Shown in pieces: positions 7,592 to 17,525 of a DNA stretch of 36,919 nucleotides. Source of the DNA: Paracoccus sp. (in: a-proteobacteria) (GTDB lineage Bacteria > Pseudomonadota > Alphaproteobacteria > Rhodobacterales > Rhodobacteraceae). Under the pieces are notes generated by a model. The model saw only the letters and a list, made by a program, of their open reading frames with translations, was not told where the DNA came from and did not search any database. The position numbers were made by a program, and so were the translations under genes. Location of the stretch: positions 1 through 36,919 of the forward strand of contig JAUNTL010000021.1 in NCBI GenBank assembly GCA_030538705.1. Direction: 5' to 3'. The stretch's first letter is position 1; every line of letters begins with the position of its first letter.

Positions 7592-10500
7592 CTAGGCCTG
7601 CAAGGACCGCACGCCCACCTCGCCCTCGCCGCGCGAGCGGATGGCGGCGACGGCGGCAATGCTGCCGGCGGCCGTGGTGAAATAGGGGATCTTGTCATAA
7701 AGCGCGACCGCCCGGATTTCACGTGAATCGGCGATGGCCTGCGCGCCTTCGGTGGTGTTCAGCACCATCGCGATATCACCGTTTTTCAGCCGGTCAACGA
7801 TATTGGGCCGGCCCTCATAGACCTTGTTGACGCGCTGTGCCTCGATCCCCTGAGCGGCCAGAAAACCGGCCGTGCCGCCCGTCGCAATCAGGCCAAAGCC
7901 CATATCGGTCAGATCGCGCATTGCTGCGGCAAGCTCCGGCGTCTTGTCGGCATCGCGCACGGAAACAAAGATCTGGCCGCTTTCCGGCAGATCCGTGCCC
8001 GCGCCCATCTGCGCCTTGAGGAAGGCGCGCGGGAAATTCCGGTCCCAGCCCATGACCTCGCCGGTCGAACGCATTTCGGGGCCGAGCAGCGTATCGACGC
8101 CGGGGAAGCGGGCAAAGGGCAGCACGGCCTCTTTGACGGAAAACCATGGCGTGATCGGATCGGCCAGCGTCAGCGGATCGGCAAAAGGCAGCGGATCGTC
8201 CGGCCCGACACCTGCGGGATAGGGCGCACGCGCGGGGAAATTCGACATCGGTTCGCCCGCCATCAGCCGCGCGGCGATGCTGGCAATCGCGCTGTCGGTG
8301 GCCTTGGCGACGAAAGGCACGGTGCGCGAGGCACGGGGATTGACCTCCAGCACGAAAATCTCGCCATCCTTGATCGCGAACTGCACATTCATCAGCCCGA
8401 CCACGCCGAGTTTCAGCGCCATCGCCTCGGTCTGACGCCCGAGTTCCGCGATGGTCCCGGCATCCAGCGTATGGGGCGGCAGGGAACAGGCGCTGTCGCC
8501 CGAATGGACGCCGGCCTCTTCGATATGTTCCATGATGCCGGCCACGTGAACCGTCTTGCCATCAGACAGGGCGTCGACATCCACCTCGATCGCGCCGGAC
8601 AGATAGCTGTCCAGAAGCACCGGGTTTTTCCCCGAAACATCAACGGCATGGGTGATGTAACGGTTCAGGTGATCCATATCGCGCACGATTTCCATCGCGC
8701 GCCCGCCCAGCACATAGGACGGCCGGATGACCAGAGGAAAGCCGACCTTCGCGGCAATCTCGCGCGCCTCATCATCGCTATGCGCGATGCCGTTGACGGG
8801 TTGTTTCAGGTCGAGTTCGTGCAGCATGTGCTGGAACCGCTCGCGGTCCTCGGCCAGGTCGATGGCATCGGGCGTCGTGCCGAGGATCGGGATGCCCTCG
8901 GCCTCCAGCGCGTTGGCCAGTTTCAGGGGCGTCTGGCCGCCGAACTGGACGATCACGCCGTGCAGGGTGCCGTTTTCCTGCTCGACCGACAGGATTTCCA
9001 GCACATGCTCCAGCGTCAGCGGTTCGAAATAGAGCCGGTCCGAGGTGTCATAATCCGTGCTGACCGTTTCCGGGTTGCAGTTGATCATGATGGTCTCATA
9101 ACCCGCATCGGTCAGCGCAAAGCAGGCGTGACAGCAGCAGTAATCAAATTCGATCCCCTGCCCGATCCGGTTCGGCCCACCACCGAGGATCACGACCTTT
9201 TTGCGATCCGATGGCCGGGCCTCGTTCTCGACCTCGCCCATGGCCGGGGCTTCCCAGGTCGAATACATATAAGGCGTCTGGGCCTCGAACTCGGCGGCAC
9301 AGGTGTCGATGCGCTTAAAGACCGGACGCAGCCCGGCCGCATGGCGGATGCGGCGTATCGCCGTTTCATCCTGTCCTGTCAGAATGGCAAGACGGGCATC
9401 GGTAAAGCCCATCATCTTGAGCGCGCGCAGCCCCTCGCCCTCGGGCAGACCATGGTCGCGGATGCGGGATTCGGCCGCGATGATCTCGCGGATGCGGGCG
9501 AGGAACCACGGATCAAAGGCGGTCACGGCATGAATTTCGTCATCCGTCAGTCCAAAGCGCATCGCCTGCGCGATCACGCGGATGCGGTCGGGTGTCTGCT
9601 GGCTCAGCGCCTTGACCACGGCCGGGCGCCCCTCGTCATCCGCGCCGGGGATGGCGATCTCGTCCAGGCCCGTCAGGCCGTTTTCCATGCTGGCGAGTGC
9701 CTTTTGCAGGCTTTCATGAAAGCTGCGGCCGATGGCCATGACCTCGCCCACCGATTTCATCGCGGTGGTCAGCTCGGGCTTGGAGCCGGGGAATTTCTCG
9801 AACGCAAAGCGCGGGATTTTCGTGACGACATAGTCGATGCTGGGCTCAAACGACGCGGGCGTCACGCGGGTGATATCGTTGTCCAGCTCGTCCAGCGTGT
9901 AACCCACGGCCAGCTTGGCGGCGATTTTCGCGATAGGAAAGCCGGTCGCCTTGGACGCCAGGGCCGAGCTGCGCGACACGCGCGGGTTCATCTCGATCAC
10001 CACCATGCGGCCATCGGCGGGGTTGATCGCCCATTGCACGTTGGACCCGCCGGTTTCGACCCCGATTTCGCGCAAAACCGCGATGCTGCCGTTGCGCATC
10101 CGCTGATATTCCCGGTCGGTCAGGGTCAGTGCGGGCGCGACGGTGATCGAATCGCCGGTATGGACGCCCATCGGATCGACGTTTTCGATGGAGCAGACGA
10201 TGATCGCATTATCGGCGCGGTCGCGCACGACCTCCATCTCATATTCTTTCCAGCCCAGAAGGGATTCGTCGACCAGCACCTGTGCCACCGGGCTGGCGTC
10301 CAGACCCGAGCGCACGATGGCCTCGTAATCGTCGCGGTTATAGGCCACACCGCCGCCGGTGCCCCCCAGCGTAAAGGCGGGGCGGATGATCGCCGGCAGG
10401 CCGATATCTTCCAGCGCGTCCATCGCCTGCGCGACGCCGGCGCTGATATCATATTTCCCGTTCGCCGCCTTGGGCGCGCTGATGATCGTGGCGCGGGGGT

Positions 10501-10927
10501 TTTCCAGCCCGATCCTGTCCATCGCCTCGCGGAACAGCTTGCGGTCCTCGGCCATTTCAATCGCGGCACGCTGTGCGCCGATCAGCTCGACCCCGTATTT
10601 CTCCAGCACCCCCATGTCGGCGAGCGCGAGCGCCGTGTTCAGTGCCGTTTGCCCGCCCATGGTCGGCAGCAGGGCATCGGGGCGTTCGGCCGCGATGATC
10701 TTTTCGACGATCTCGGGGGTGATCGGCTCGATATAGGTGGCGTCTGCCATTTCCGGGTCGGTCATGATCGTCGCCGGGTTCGAGTTGACCAGAACCACCC
10801 GGTATCCTTCCTCGCGCAGGGCCTTGCAGGCCTGTGCGCCGGAATAATCGAACTCGCATGCCTGCCCGATGACGATGGGACCGGCACCGATGATGAGGAT
10901 GGACTGGATATCAGTTCTCTTCGGCAT
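7592..10927 (-). CDS. carB: carbamoyl-phosphate synthase, large subunit
   Basis: A 1111-residue protein that makes carbamoyl phosphate from bicarbonate, ATP and the ammonia supplied by CarA, feeding arginine and pyrimidine synthesis. It starts [20 protein letters not shown] and shows the internal duplication of the family: two ATP-grasp halves, each opening with an [14 protein letters not shown] motif ([27 protein letters not shown]) and containing [12 protein letters not shown] or [14 protein letters not shown]. The C-terminal methylglyoxal-synthase-like domain ([19 protein letters not shown], then [20 protein letters not shown]) is the usual allosteric site. ATG 10927 matches the family start; the frame stays open 47 codons further upstream without similarity. 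carA is not in the window, as is common in alphaproteobacteria. Confidence 0.97.
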   Translation of the reverse strand: MPKRTDIQSILIIGAGPIVIGQACEFDYSGAQACKALREEGYRVVLVNSNPATIMTDPEMADATYIEPITPEIVEKIIAAERPDALLPTMGGQTALNTALALADMGVLEKYGVELIGAQRAAIEMAEDRKLFREAMDRIGLENPRATIISAPKAANGKYDISAGVAQAMDALEDIGLPAIIRPAFTLGGTGGGVAYNRDDYEAIVRSGLDASPVAQVLVDESLLGWKEYEMEVVRDRADNAIIVCSIENVDPMGVHTGDSITVAPALTLTDREYQRMRNGSIAVLREIGVETGGSNVQWAINPADGRMVVIEMNPRVSRSSALASKATGFPIAKIAAKLAVGYTLDELDNDITRVTPASFEPSIDYVVTKIPRFAFEKFPGSKPELTTAMKSVGEVMAIGRSFHESLQKALASMENGLTGLDEIAIPGADDEGRPAVVKALSQQTPDRIRVIAQAMRFGLTDDEIHAVTAFDPWFLARIREIIAAESRIRDHGLPEGEGLRALKMMGFTDARLAILTGQDETAIRRIRHAAGLRPVFKRIDTCAAEFEAQTPYMYSTWEAPAMGEVENEARPSDRKKVVILGGGPNRIGQGIEFDYCCCHACFALTDAGYETIMINCNPETVSTDYDTSDRLYFEPLTLEHVLEILSVEQENGTLHGVIVQFGGQTPLKLANALEAEGIPILGTTPDAIDLAEDRERFQHMLHELDLKQPVNGIAHSDDEAREIAAKVGFPLVIRPSYVLGGRAMEIVRDMDHLNRYITHAVDVSGKNPVLLDSYLSGAIEVDVDALSDGKTVHVAGIMEHIEEAGVHSGDSACSLPPHTLDAGTIAELGRQTEAMALKLGVVGLMNVQFAIKDGEIFVLEVNPRASRTVPFVAKATDSAIASIAARLMAGEPMSNFPARAPYPAGVGPDDPLPFADPLTLADPITPWFSVKEAVLPFARFPGVDTLLGPEMRSTGEVMGWDRNFPRAFLKAQMGAGTDLPESGQIFVSVRDADKTPELAAAMRDLTDMGFGLIATGGTAGFLAAQGIEAQRVNKVYEGRPNIVDRLKNGDIAMVLNTTEGAQAIADSREIRAVALYDKIPYFTTAAGSIAAVAAIRSRGEGEVGVRSLQA

Positions 10928-11033
10928 GGCGCGGCCCCCGGTCTGGCATGATGTCGGCAAATCGACCGGGGTTATAGTGGAGCGGCGACGGGACGCAAGG
11001 GCTGCCGGGACATCGCTGCAAATGGCGCCCGGC

Positions 11034-11062
11034 TTGACGCGATATGGTGCAAGACCTAGAAC
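11034..11062 (+). promoter_or_regulatory. candidate promoter of the sulfotransferase-like gene
   Basis: TTGACG (11034-11039) and TAGAAC (11057-11062) are separated by 17 bases and lie 42 bases upstream of the ATG at 11105. The leader 11063-11104 is unusually AT-rich for this genome and contains TATACT at 11087-11092, which could be an alternative -10. Prediction by eye only. Confidence 0.35.
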
Positions 11063-11104
11063 AATCATAAGTTGATTTGTTTATTGTATACTGCCGGAAG
11101 AAGA

Positions 11105-12127
11105 ATGTCCGAGATCATCTTTCACATTGGAATGCACAAAACCGGTACGACGACGCTGCAATACAGCTTTCGCGACTATCAGGAAGAGTTCAGCAAGCTG
11201 GGAATCTACTTCCCCAATGCCGCACGTATCGCGCGCGAGGGGCATCATAACCTCGTCTATGAACTCATCTCGGCCCCCAAGCTGGAGCCGGCCAAGGGTG
11301 GATGGGAGATGATGACCGAAGAGCTGCGCGCGCGCCCCGAGCCTTTCATCCTGATTTCCTCGGAATCGCTGAGCGGCTACCGCAGCTTTGCCGAAATACC
11401 GCAGCGCTGCGCCGAGCTGGCCCGGACGCTGGGACGGCGGCCGCGCGTCATCGCCTATCTGCGCCCGCAGCCCTATTTCATCGAATCAATCTATGCACAG
11501 AACGCATCAACCGGATACACGGCCCAGCATTTCGATCGCTTTCTGCTCCATGTCCTTGCGGATGGTATGGCGGATTACGGGCTGGTGCTGAAGAACTGGC
11601 ACGACACGTTCGGCGATTGCGAGATTCATCCCTTTCCGCCGCGCGCAGACGAGTCCTATCTTGCGCAATTCGTGCGCGCGATCAGCGGCGCCGAACTGCC
11701 CGATACGATCAAGGAGGTCCGCGCCAACGAGCGTCGTGGCATCCGCGCGGTCGAATTCGGGCGCGAAGCCACGGTGCATTTCCAGCGCGCAGGTGTGCCG
11801 ACAGTAGAGCGCAGGCGCCTCGTTCAGCGTGTCTCTGCGATCTGTGCGCGCCGTTTCCCCAACGAGCCGGCTTTCACCGCGCTTGACCACCGGCTGTTCG
11901 AGGATCTGAAAACTATCTTTGCCGCCTCGAATGCGGCGCTTGTCGAACGCTATCCCCATCTGCGCGAACATCTCGACAGCCAGTTCACCCGCAAGGGCTA
12001 TCCCACGGCGCTGAACTTCGACAGCGGAACCCCCGCCCTGCGCGCGGATTTCATCAACATCATGCTCGAGGCCGTGGAGACCGGCACAGAAGAGCCGGCC
12101 CCGGCCCGCGCCAGCCAGGCAGCCTAG
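11105..12127 (+). CDS. sulfotransferase-like protein
   Basis: A 340-residue protein whose N-terminus MSEIIFHIGMHKTGTTTLQY is the phosphate-binding loop of PAPS-dependent sulfotransferases (HxGxxKTGTTxLQ). A second family feature, the beta strand and Arg that contact the 3'-phosphate, is seen in RRPRVIAYLRPQPYFIESIY (usual form VxxYLRPQxxxxxSxY). The remainder is mostly helical, with WHDTFGDCEIHPFPP. Bacterial members act on sugars or other carbohydrates at the envelope; the acceptor here is unknown, and no capsule or nodulation genes are near. ATG 11105 is preceded by GGAAGAAGA. An in-frame ATG at 11072 would add 11 residues before the conserved start and lacks a ribosome-binding site. The gene is divergent from carB and lies 89 bp ahead of the GntR gene. 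Confidence 0.78.
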   Translation: MSEIIFHIGMHKTGTTTLQYSFRDYQEEFSKLGIYFPNAARIAREGHHNLVYELISAPKLEPAKGGWEMMTEELRARPEPFILISSESLSGYRSFAEIPQRCAELARTLGRRPRVIAYLRPQPYFIESIYAQNASTGYTAQHFDRFLLHVLADGMADYGLVLKNWHDTFGDCEIHPFPPRADESYLAQFVRAISGAELPDTIKEVRANERRGIRAVEFGREATVHFQRAGVPTVERRRLVQRVSAICARRFPNEPAFTALDHRLFEDLKTIFAASNAALVERYPHLREHLDSQFTRKGYPTALNFDSGTPALRADFINIMLEAVETGTEEPAPARASQAA

Positions 12128-12216
12128 GCACGGCTGCGCGCGATCCTGCCCGCTATTGACAGCTGTGCGCAGGCTGACGACATCTTGTGTTTTCGCGACA
12201 GCGCCCGGAGATCCTG

Positions 12217-12939
12217 ATGCCCACCCAGAACGACAGCACCCGCAGCAGACCCGAAGGTGCGCCCCGTCGCGGCTCGGGCGCCGCCCATGTCTATGAGACG
12301 CTGAAGGCCGAGATCATCGGCCTGCAACTGGCGCCGGGCAGCATGGTGGACGAAACCGACCTTGCCCGCCGCTTTGGCCTGTCGCGCACCCCGATCCGCG
12401 AGGCGATGGTCCGCCTTGCGGCCGAAGGGCTGATCACCACCCTGCCCAACCGCGCCACGATCGTCAGCCAGATCGACTTTCTCAACCTTGCGCAGTTTTT
12501 TGACGCGCTGACGCTGATGTATCGCGTCACCACGCGCACGGCCGCAGCCAACCACCAGCCCGCAGACATCCCCGCGATCCGCGAATTGCAGGCCGCCTAT
12601 GAGGCACGCGTCAGTGCGCGCGACGTCCTCGGCATGATCGAGGTGAACCGGGATTTTCATCTGGCCATCGCCGCCGCTGGCGGCAATCCCTATTATACCG
12701 AGTTGTTCGGCCGGTTGCTCAACGAGGGGCTGCGTATCCTGCGGCTGTATTACCGGTCGTTCAATGATGTTCTGCCGCAGCAATATGTCGATGAACATGA
12801 TGCCATCGTCGCGGCAGTGATCGCGCGCGACCTCGATCTGGCCGACCGGCTGGCCGCGACGCATGCCAGCCAGATCGTGCAGCAGATCCGCTCTTACATC
12901 GCGGCCGAAAACCATAGCACCGAGGGGCTGACGCTTTAG
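12217..12939 (+). CDS. GntR-family regulator, FadR subfamily (FCD domain)
   Basis: A 240-residue transcription regulator. After a polar tail of about 20 residues comes a winged helix-turn-helix with the signature DETDLARRFGLSRTPIREAM, then RLAAEGLITTLPNRATIV. The C-terminal all-helical FCD domain carries the expected metal or ligand residues: NRDFHLAIAAAGGNPYYTEL (Asp and His) and DEHDAIVAAVIARDLDLAD, with a further His in AATHASQ. Start ATG 12217 is preceded by GGAG at six bases. It lies 126 bp ahead of the DapA-like lyase on the same strand, and a FadR-type inverted repeat lies between them. It therefore probably represses the lyase and perhaps itself, with the lyase substrate or product as effector. 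Confidence 0.9.
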   Translation: MPTQNDSTRSRPEGAPRRGSGAAHVYETLKAEIIGLQLAPGSMVDETDLARRFGLSRTPIREAMVRLAAEGLITTLPNRATIVSQIDFLNLAQFFDALTLMYRVTTRTAAANHQPADIPAIRELQAAYEARVSARDVLGMIEVNRDFHLAIAAAGGNPYYTELFGRLLNEGLRILRLYYRSFNDVLPQQYVDEHDAIVAAVIARDLDLADRLAATHASQIVQQIRSYIAAENHSTEGLTL

Positions 12940-12995
12940 TCCCCACCCTCTGACGGAGGGCGTCAGCGCCACCGCCGCGTATATTTGAAAATATT

Positions 12996-13011
12996 CATTG
13001 TCGACACAATG
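12996..13011. promoter_or_regulatory. candidate GntR/FadR operator
   Basis: CATTGT-CGAC-ACAATG is a 16-base dyad with perfect 6-base arms. Its core TTGTCGACA fits the FadR-subfamily pattern of GT and AC separated by a few bases. A second dyad, ATATTT-GA-AAATAT, lies just upstream at 12981-12994. Both sit in the 126-bp gap between the GntR gene and the lyase gene, in an AT-rich island where a promoter is expected. Confidence 0.5.
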
Positions 13012-13065
13012 TCGGCTACATGATATCCAGATGCCAGCCACAGCCTCGATGCAAAGGATATGATG

Positions 13066-13998
13066 ATGCCGAACTCGCCCTTTACCGGCTGCATGCCGGC
13101 ACTGATGACGCCCTGCACCCCCGGTCGCGAACCCGATTACGACGCGCTTGTGCGCACTGGTCAGCAGCTGATCGAACAGGGCATGTCGGCCGTGGTCTAT
13201 TGCGGCTCGATGGGTGACTGGCCGCTGCTGACGGATGAACAGCGCATGACCGGGGTCGAGCGGCTGGTTCAGGCCGGGCTGCCGGTGGTTGTCGGCACCG
13301 GCGCGGTCAACACCCGATCCGCCGCCGCCCATGCGGCCCATGCCGCGCGTGTCGGCGCGGCCGGGCTGATGCTGATCCCGCGCGTGCTGTCGCGCGGCAG
13401 TTCCATCCCGGCGCAAAAGGCGCATTTCAAGGCGATCCTGTCGGCCGCGCCCGACCTGCCGGCGGTTATCTATAACAGCCCGCATTATGGCTTTGCGACG
13501 CGGGCTGATCTGTTCTTTGCCCTGCGGGCCGAACATCCCAATCTTGTCGGCTTCAAGGAATTTGGCGGGGCGGATGCGATGACCTATGCGGCAGAACACA
13601 TCACCGCCGGCAATGCCGATCTGACATTGATGGCCGGGGTGGATACCTGCGTTTACCATGGCTTTGTCAACTGCGGCGCGACCGGCGCAATCACCGGCAT
13701 CGGCAATGCGCTGCCACGCGAGGTTCTGCATCTGATCGCGCTGTGCGAGGCGGCCCGCAAGGGCGATCCCCAGGCCCGCCGCCGGGCGACCGAGCTGGAA
13801 GAGGCGCTGGCGGTCCTGTCCAGCTGGGATGAGGGCGTCGATCTGGTGCTTTATTACAAATATCTGATGGTCCTGAACGGAGACCACGCCTACGCGCTGC
13901 ATTTCAACGAAAGCGATGCGCTCAGCCCGTCGCAGGCCGCCCATGCCAAGGCCAGCTTTGAACAGTTCAAGGCGTGGTATGCCGGCTGGAACAAATAG
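13066..13998 (+). CDS. DapA-superfamily aldolase/lyase (dihydrodipicolinate synthase family)
   Basis: A 310-residue class I aldolase of the DapA/NanA superfamily. The Schiff-base lysine is Lys164 (NLVGFKEFGG) and the partner tyrosine is Tyr136 (AVIYNSPHYG). The usual GTTGE motif that builds the proton relay in true DapA reads GSMGD (residues 47-51), so this is unlikely to be the lysine-pathway enzyme. The GntR neighbour points to an inducible catabolic role, such as breakdown of a 2-keto sugar acid or a hydroxyproline-derived imino acid (1-pyrroline-4-hydroxy-2-carboxylate deaminases belong here); I cannot choose. Three ATGs stand in a row (13060, 13063, 13066); AAAGGA ends seven bases before the last one, so I use 13066. 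It converges with the LIV operon. Confidence 0.85.
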   Translation: MPNSPFTGCMPALMTPCTPGREPDYDALVRTGQQLIEQGMSAVVYCGSMGDWPLLTDEQRMTGVERLVQAGLPVVVGTGAVNTRSAAAHAAHAARVGAAGLMLIPRVLSRGSSIPAQKAHFKAILSAAPDLPAVIYNSPHYGFATRADLFFALRAEHPNLVGFKEFGGADAMTYAAEHITAGNADLTLMAGVDTCVYHGFVNCGATGAITGIGNALPREVLHLIALCEAARKGDPQARRRATELEEALAVLSSWDEGVDLVLYYKYLMVLNGDHAYALHFNESDALSPSQAAHAKASFEQFKAWYAGWNK

Positions 13999-14029
13999 GG
14001 CCGCGCAAAGGTAACCGGCTGGCGCGGCC
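13999..14029. terminator. GC-rich hairpin between convergent genes
   Basis: Directly after the lyase stop, GGCCGCGC (13999-14006) pairs perfectly with GCGCGGCC (14022-14029) around a 15-base loop. There is no T-tract on either side, so intrinsic termination is uncertain. The position between two convergent transcription units favours a transcript-end structure. Confidence 0.45.
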
Positions 14030-14079
14030 CCGGCTGCGCCTGCCTTTGATGCGCCCACGCGCCCCGGCCGCTCTCTCGC

Positions 14080-14775
<696 letters not shown>

Positions 14776-15531
14776 CTAGACCTCCTCCTCGCCCAGATAG
14801 GCGGCGCGCACGCCGGGGTCGGCGCGGACCTGCGCGGGGTCTCCGGTCGCCACGATCCGGCCATAGACCAGCACCGAAACCTGATCAGCCAGCCGGAATA
14901 CGGCATCCATATCATGCTCGATCAGCATCATCGTCACACGCGAACGCAACGCGGCAAACAGCTCGATCAGCTGCGCGGCCTCTTCATGGCCGGTGCCGGC
15001 CAGCGGCTCGTCCAGCAGCAAAAGGCGCGGCCGGGTGGCCAGCGCGACCGCCAGTTCCAGCTGCCGCTTTTCCCCGTGGCTGAGCGTGCCGGCGGCGCGA
15101 CGGGCGCGATCCGCCAGACCGACATCGCCCAGATAATCCATCGCCTCGTCATTGAGCGCGGCCTCGGCCGCAGCCGGGCGGAAAAAGCGAAAGGACGACC
15201 CCTCACGCGCCTGCACCGCCAGAGCCACATTTTCCAGCACGGTGAAACGGGGCAGCAAGGTCGTCAGCTGAAACGAGCGCGCCAGCCCCAGCCGCACCCG
15301 CGCCGCCATATCCAGCGCGGTGATATCGCGCCCCGCGCAGATGACCTGCCCGGCATCGGGCCGGATCTGCCCGGAAAGCTGGGCGATCAGGGTCGTCTTG
15401 CCCGCACCATTGGGTCCGATGACCGCATGGATCTGCCCCGGCATCACATCCAGCGAAACATCATCCGTGACCTTCAATGCGCCGTAGTTCTTGCACAGGC
15501 CCCGGACCTGAAGCAGCGGCTCTTGCATCAT
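14776..15531 (-). CDS. livG: branched-chain-type ABC transporter ATPase (LivG)
   Basis: A 251-residue ATPase subunit, partner of LivF. Walker A is GPNGAGKTT, the signature is LSHGEKRQLELA (the LivG form LSxGxxRxLE), Walker B is LLLLDEPLAGTGHEE, and the switch region is MLIEHDMDAVFRLAD. The C-terminal tail DPGVRAAYLGEEEV is the LivG ending. ATG 15531 overlaps the livM stop by one base (TGATG); a GTG three bases earlier and an ATG three bases later are alternatives. It sits fourth in the SBP-livH-livM-livG-livF operon on the minus strand. Confidence 0.93.
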   Translation of the reverse strand: MMQEPLLQVRGLCKNYGALKVTDDVSLDVMPGQIHAVIGPNGAGKTTLIAQLSGQIRPDAGQVICAGRDITALDMAARVRLGLARSFQLTTLLPRFTVLENVALAVQAREGSSFRFFRPAAAEAALNDEAMDYLGDVGLADRARRAAGTLSHGEKRQLELAVALATRPRLLLLDEPLAGTGHEEAAQLIELFAALRSRVTMMLIEHDMDAVFRLADQVSVLVYGRIVATGDPAQVRADPGVRAAYLGEEEV

Positions 15532-16529
15532 CACCGGTCATCCCCGCGCGTCAGCTTCAGCCGGCGCGCCAGCCCTGTCAGCCCGCCCGGCGCCGCAAGC
15601 GCCACCGCGACAAGGATCAGGCCAAAGCCCAGCCGCCAGTGTTCGGAATAGCGCGCCAGCCCCTCCTCCAGCAGAACGGTCATCAAGGCCCCGCTCATCG
15701 CGCCGGTCAGGCTGCCCGCGCCGCCAAGGACCAGCATGACGATCAGCTCGCCCGAGCGGTGCCAGCTCATATAGGCGGGCGAGACATAGGCGGCCTGATT
15801 GGCCAGCATGACCCCCGCGATGGAACAGATGCAGGCCGCGATGACATAGGCCGTCAGCTGATAGGGAAAGGGGCGAAAGCCGATGGCCTGCATCCGCAGC
15901 GCGCTTTCCCGTGTGCCGCTCAGCACCCGGCCAAAGCGCGACAGGGTCAGGATGTAAAGCCCGGCGAATACCGCCATCAGCAAGGCCAGCGTGACGTAAT
16001 ACATCCCCGCCGCGCCACGCAGAACCGGGCTGCCGAACAGGGTCGAGCGCGCCGCCAGCGCCACCCCGTCATCGCCGCCCAGCGCCGAAAAGGACACAAA
16101 GAAAAAGAATGCCATCTGCCCGAAGGCCAGAGTTATCATGATGAAATAGACGCCCCGCGTCCGCAGGCTGATCGCCCCGGTGACGACGGCGAACAGCGCT
16201 GATGCGGCCATAGCGCCCAATATCTGCAAGAACAGATCCGTCACCCCGGCGCGCGACAGGATCGCCACCGCATAGGCGCCGAAACCCAGATATGCGGCAT
16301 GACCAAAGGACACCAGCGCCCCATAGCCCAGGATCAGGTCGAGCGACAGCGCGGCAATGGCGAATACCATCATCCGCGTCGCGATGACGACGGCAAACGG
16401 CTCTCCTGCGGCATTGGCCAGCGGGGGCACGACCAGAAGCAGCGCAAAGATCGCCAGCGCCAGCTTCAGCCGTCCGGCAAGGCGGGGGCGGCGCGGGTGA
16501 TCGCCGGGGGAAACGGTGGCGCCGCTCAT
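15531..16529 (-). CDS. livM: branched-chain-type ABC transporter permease (LivM)
   Basis: A 332-residue inner-membrane permease with eight to ten hydrophobic segments, beginning after a polar N-terminus (SPGDHPRRPRLAGRLK). Family landmarks are LSLDLILGYGALVSFGHAAYLGFGA near residues 60-85, GVYFIMITLAFGQMAFFFF, and the coupling region LTAYVIAACICSIAGVMLA with the later GGAGSLTGAMSGA. The ATG overlaps the livH stop by four bases (ATGA). It forms the membrane channel together with LivH. The substrate is set by the binding protein and is not necessarily an amino acid. Confidence 0.93.
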   Translation of the reverse strand: MSGATVSPGDHPRRPRLAGRLKLALAIFALLLVVPPLANAAGEPFAVVIATRMMVFAIAALSLDLILGYGALVSFGHAAYLGFGAYAVAILSRAGVTDLFLQILGAMAASALFAVVTGAISLRTRGVYFIMITLAFGQMAFFFFVSFSALGGDDGVALAARSTLFGSPVLRGAAGMYYVTLALLMAVFAGLYILTLSRFGRVLSGTRESALRMQAIGFRPFPYQLTAYVIAACICSIAGVMLANQAAYVSPAYMSWHRSGELIVMLVLGGAGSLTGAMSGALMTVLLEEGLARYSEHWRLGFGLILVAVALAAPGGLTGLARRLKLTRGDDR

Positions 16530-17449
16530 CTTGCGACCCTGCGGCCGAACAGCCCTTCGGGGCGCCAGAACAGAACCGCCGCCATCAGGATATAGACCAG
16601 CATCGGCGCCATGGTCCGGCCCGCCTGTGCGGCGGCCGCGGGCTCCATCACCATGCGCAGCAGGATCGGGCCGAACATCCGGCCCAGCGTATCAACGACA
16701 CCGACCAGCAACGCGGCGCAGAACGCCCCCTTGACCGATCCGACACCACCGATGACGATGACGACAAAGGTCAGGATGAGGATCGAATCCCCCATTCCCG
16801 GATCGACCGACAGAATGGGCGAGACGATGGCCCCGGCGAATCCCGCCAGCATCGCGCCGACCGCAAAAACCAGCATGAACAAGCGGTTGATATCAACACC
16901 CAGCGCCGCGACCATCGCGCGATTGGCGGCGCCGGCACGCAGCAGCATGCCGGCCCGTGTGCGCGCGATCACGAACCACAGCGCCAGCGCCATGCCCAGA
17001 CCGACCGCGATCACCGCAATGCGATAGACCGGATAGCGCATCGGTCCGGCCAGCGGAACCGAACCCGACAGCAGTTCGGGCATGGCCACCGACAGGGGCG
17101 CGGCCCCCCACAGGATCTTGACCGTCTCGGACAGCACCAGAACCAGACCGAATGTCGCCAGCACCTGATCGAGATGCGAGCGGTCATAAAGCCTTCGGAA
17201 TACCAGCAGCTCCAGCACCAGCCCGACCAGCAGCGTCGCCGGCATCACCAGCGCCAGCGCCAGCCAGAAATTCCCCGTCACCCCCATCATCATCGCCATG
17301 ACATAGCCGCCGACCATGTAAAGCACGCCATGGGCCAGATTGATAAAGTCCATGATGCCGAACACCAGCGTCAGACCGGCGGCGACCAGAAACAGCAAGA
17401 TGCCAAACTGCACACCGTTCAGCAGTTGCAGCAGGAACAGGTTGAACAT
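16526..17449 (-). CDS. livH: branched-chain-type ABC transporter permease (LivH)
   Basis: A 307-residue permease starting MFNLFLLQLLNGVQFGILLF and continuing with the LivH hallmark GLTLVFGIMDFINLAHGVLY. The coupling helix region (LGVDINRLFMLVFAVGAMLA) and the VVIVIGGVGSVKGAFCAALL loop are typical. About eight transmembrane segments. A strong ribosome-binding site (GAGGAG, 5 bases before ATG) lies in the 76-bp gap after the binding-protein gene. The gap shows no clear terminator, so the operon is likely read through, with a step down in expression after the binding protein. Confidence 0.93.
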   Translation of the reverse strand: MFNLFLLQLLNGVQFGILLFLVAAGLTLVFGIMDFINLAHGVLYMVGGYVMAMMMGVTGNFWLALALVMPATLLVGLVLELLVFRRLYDRSHLDQVLATFGLVLVLSETVKILWGAAPLSVAMPELLSGSVPLAGPMRYPVYRIAVIAVGLGMALALWFVIARTRAGMLLRAGAANRAMVAALGVDINRLFMLVFAVGAMLAGFAGAIVSPILSVDPGMGDSILILTFVVIVIGGVGSVKGAFCAALLVGVVDTLGRMFGPILLRMVMEPAAAAQAGRTMAPMLVYILMAAVLFWRPEGLFGRRVAR

Positions 17450-17525
17450 GCAGGCTCCTCGCGACGCAGAGGCGGGCAGCCGCGATATGCGACCGCCGGC
17501 AGGTCAGGACCGGGATGCGGGCCGG

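Noticed and set aside
8471-10951. 826-codon open frame on the plus strand opposite carB
   Set aside because: It is exactly antisense to carB; its His/Arg/Gly-rich composition is what GC-rich codon bias gives on the opposite strand, and it has no recognisable domain.
13066-13998. Assignment as dapA (lysine biosynthesis)
   Set aside because: The GTTGE proton-relay motif is replaced by GSMGD, and the gene has its own GntR regulator.
12124-14058. 644-codon minus-strand frame opposite the GntR and lyase genes
   Set aside because: It lies opposite two well-supported genes, and its translation has no family features.
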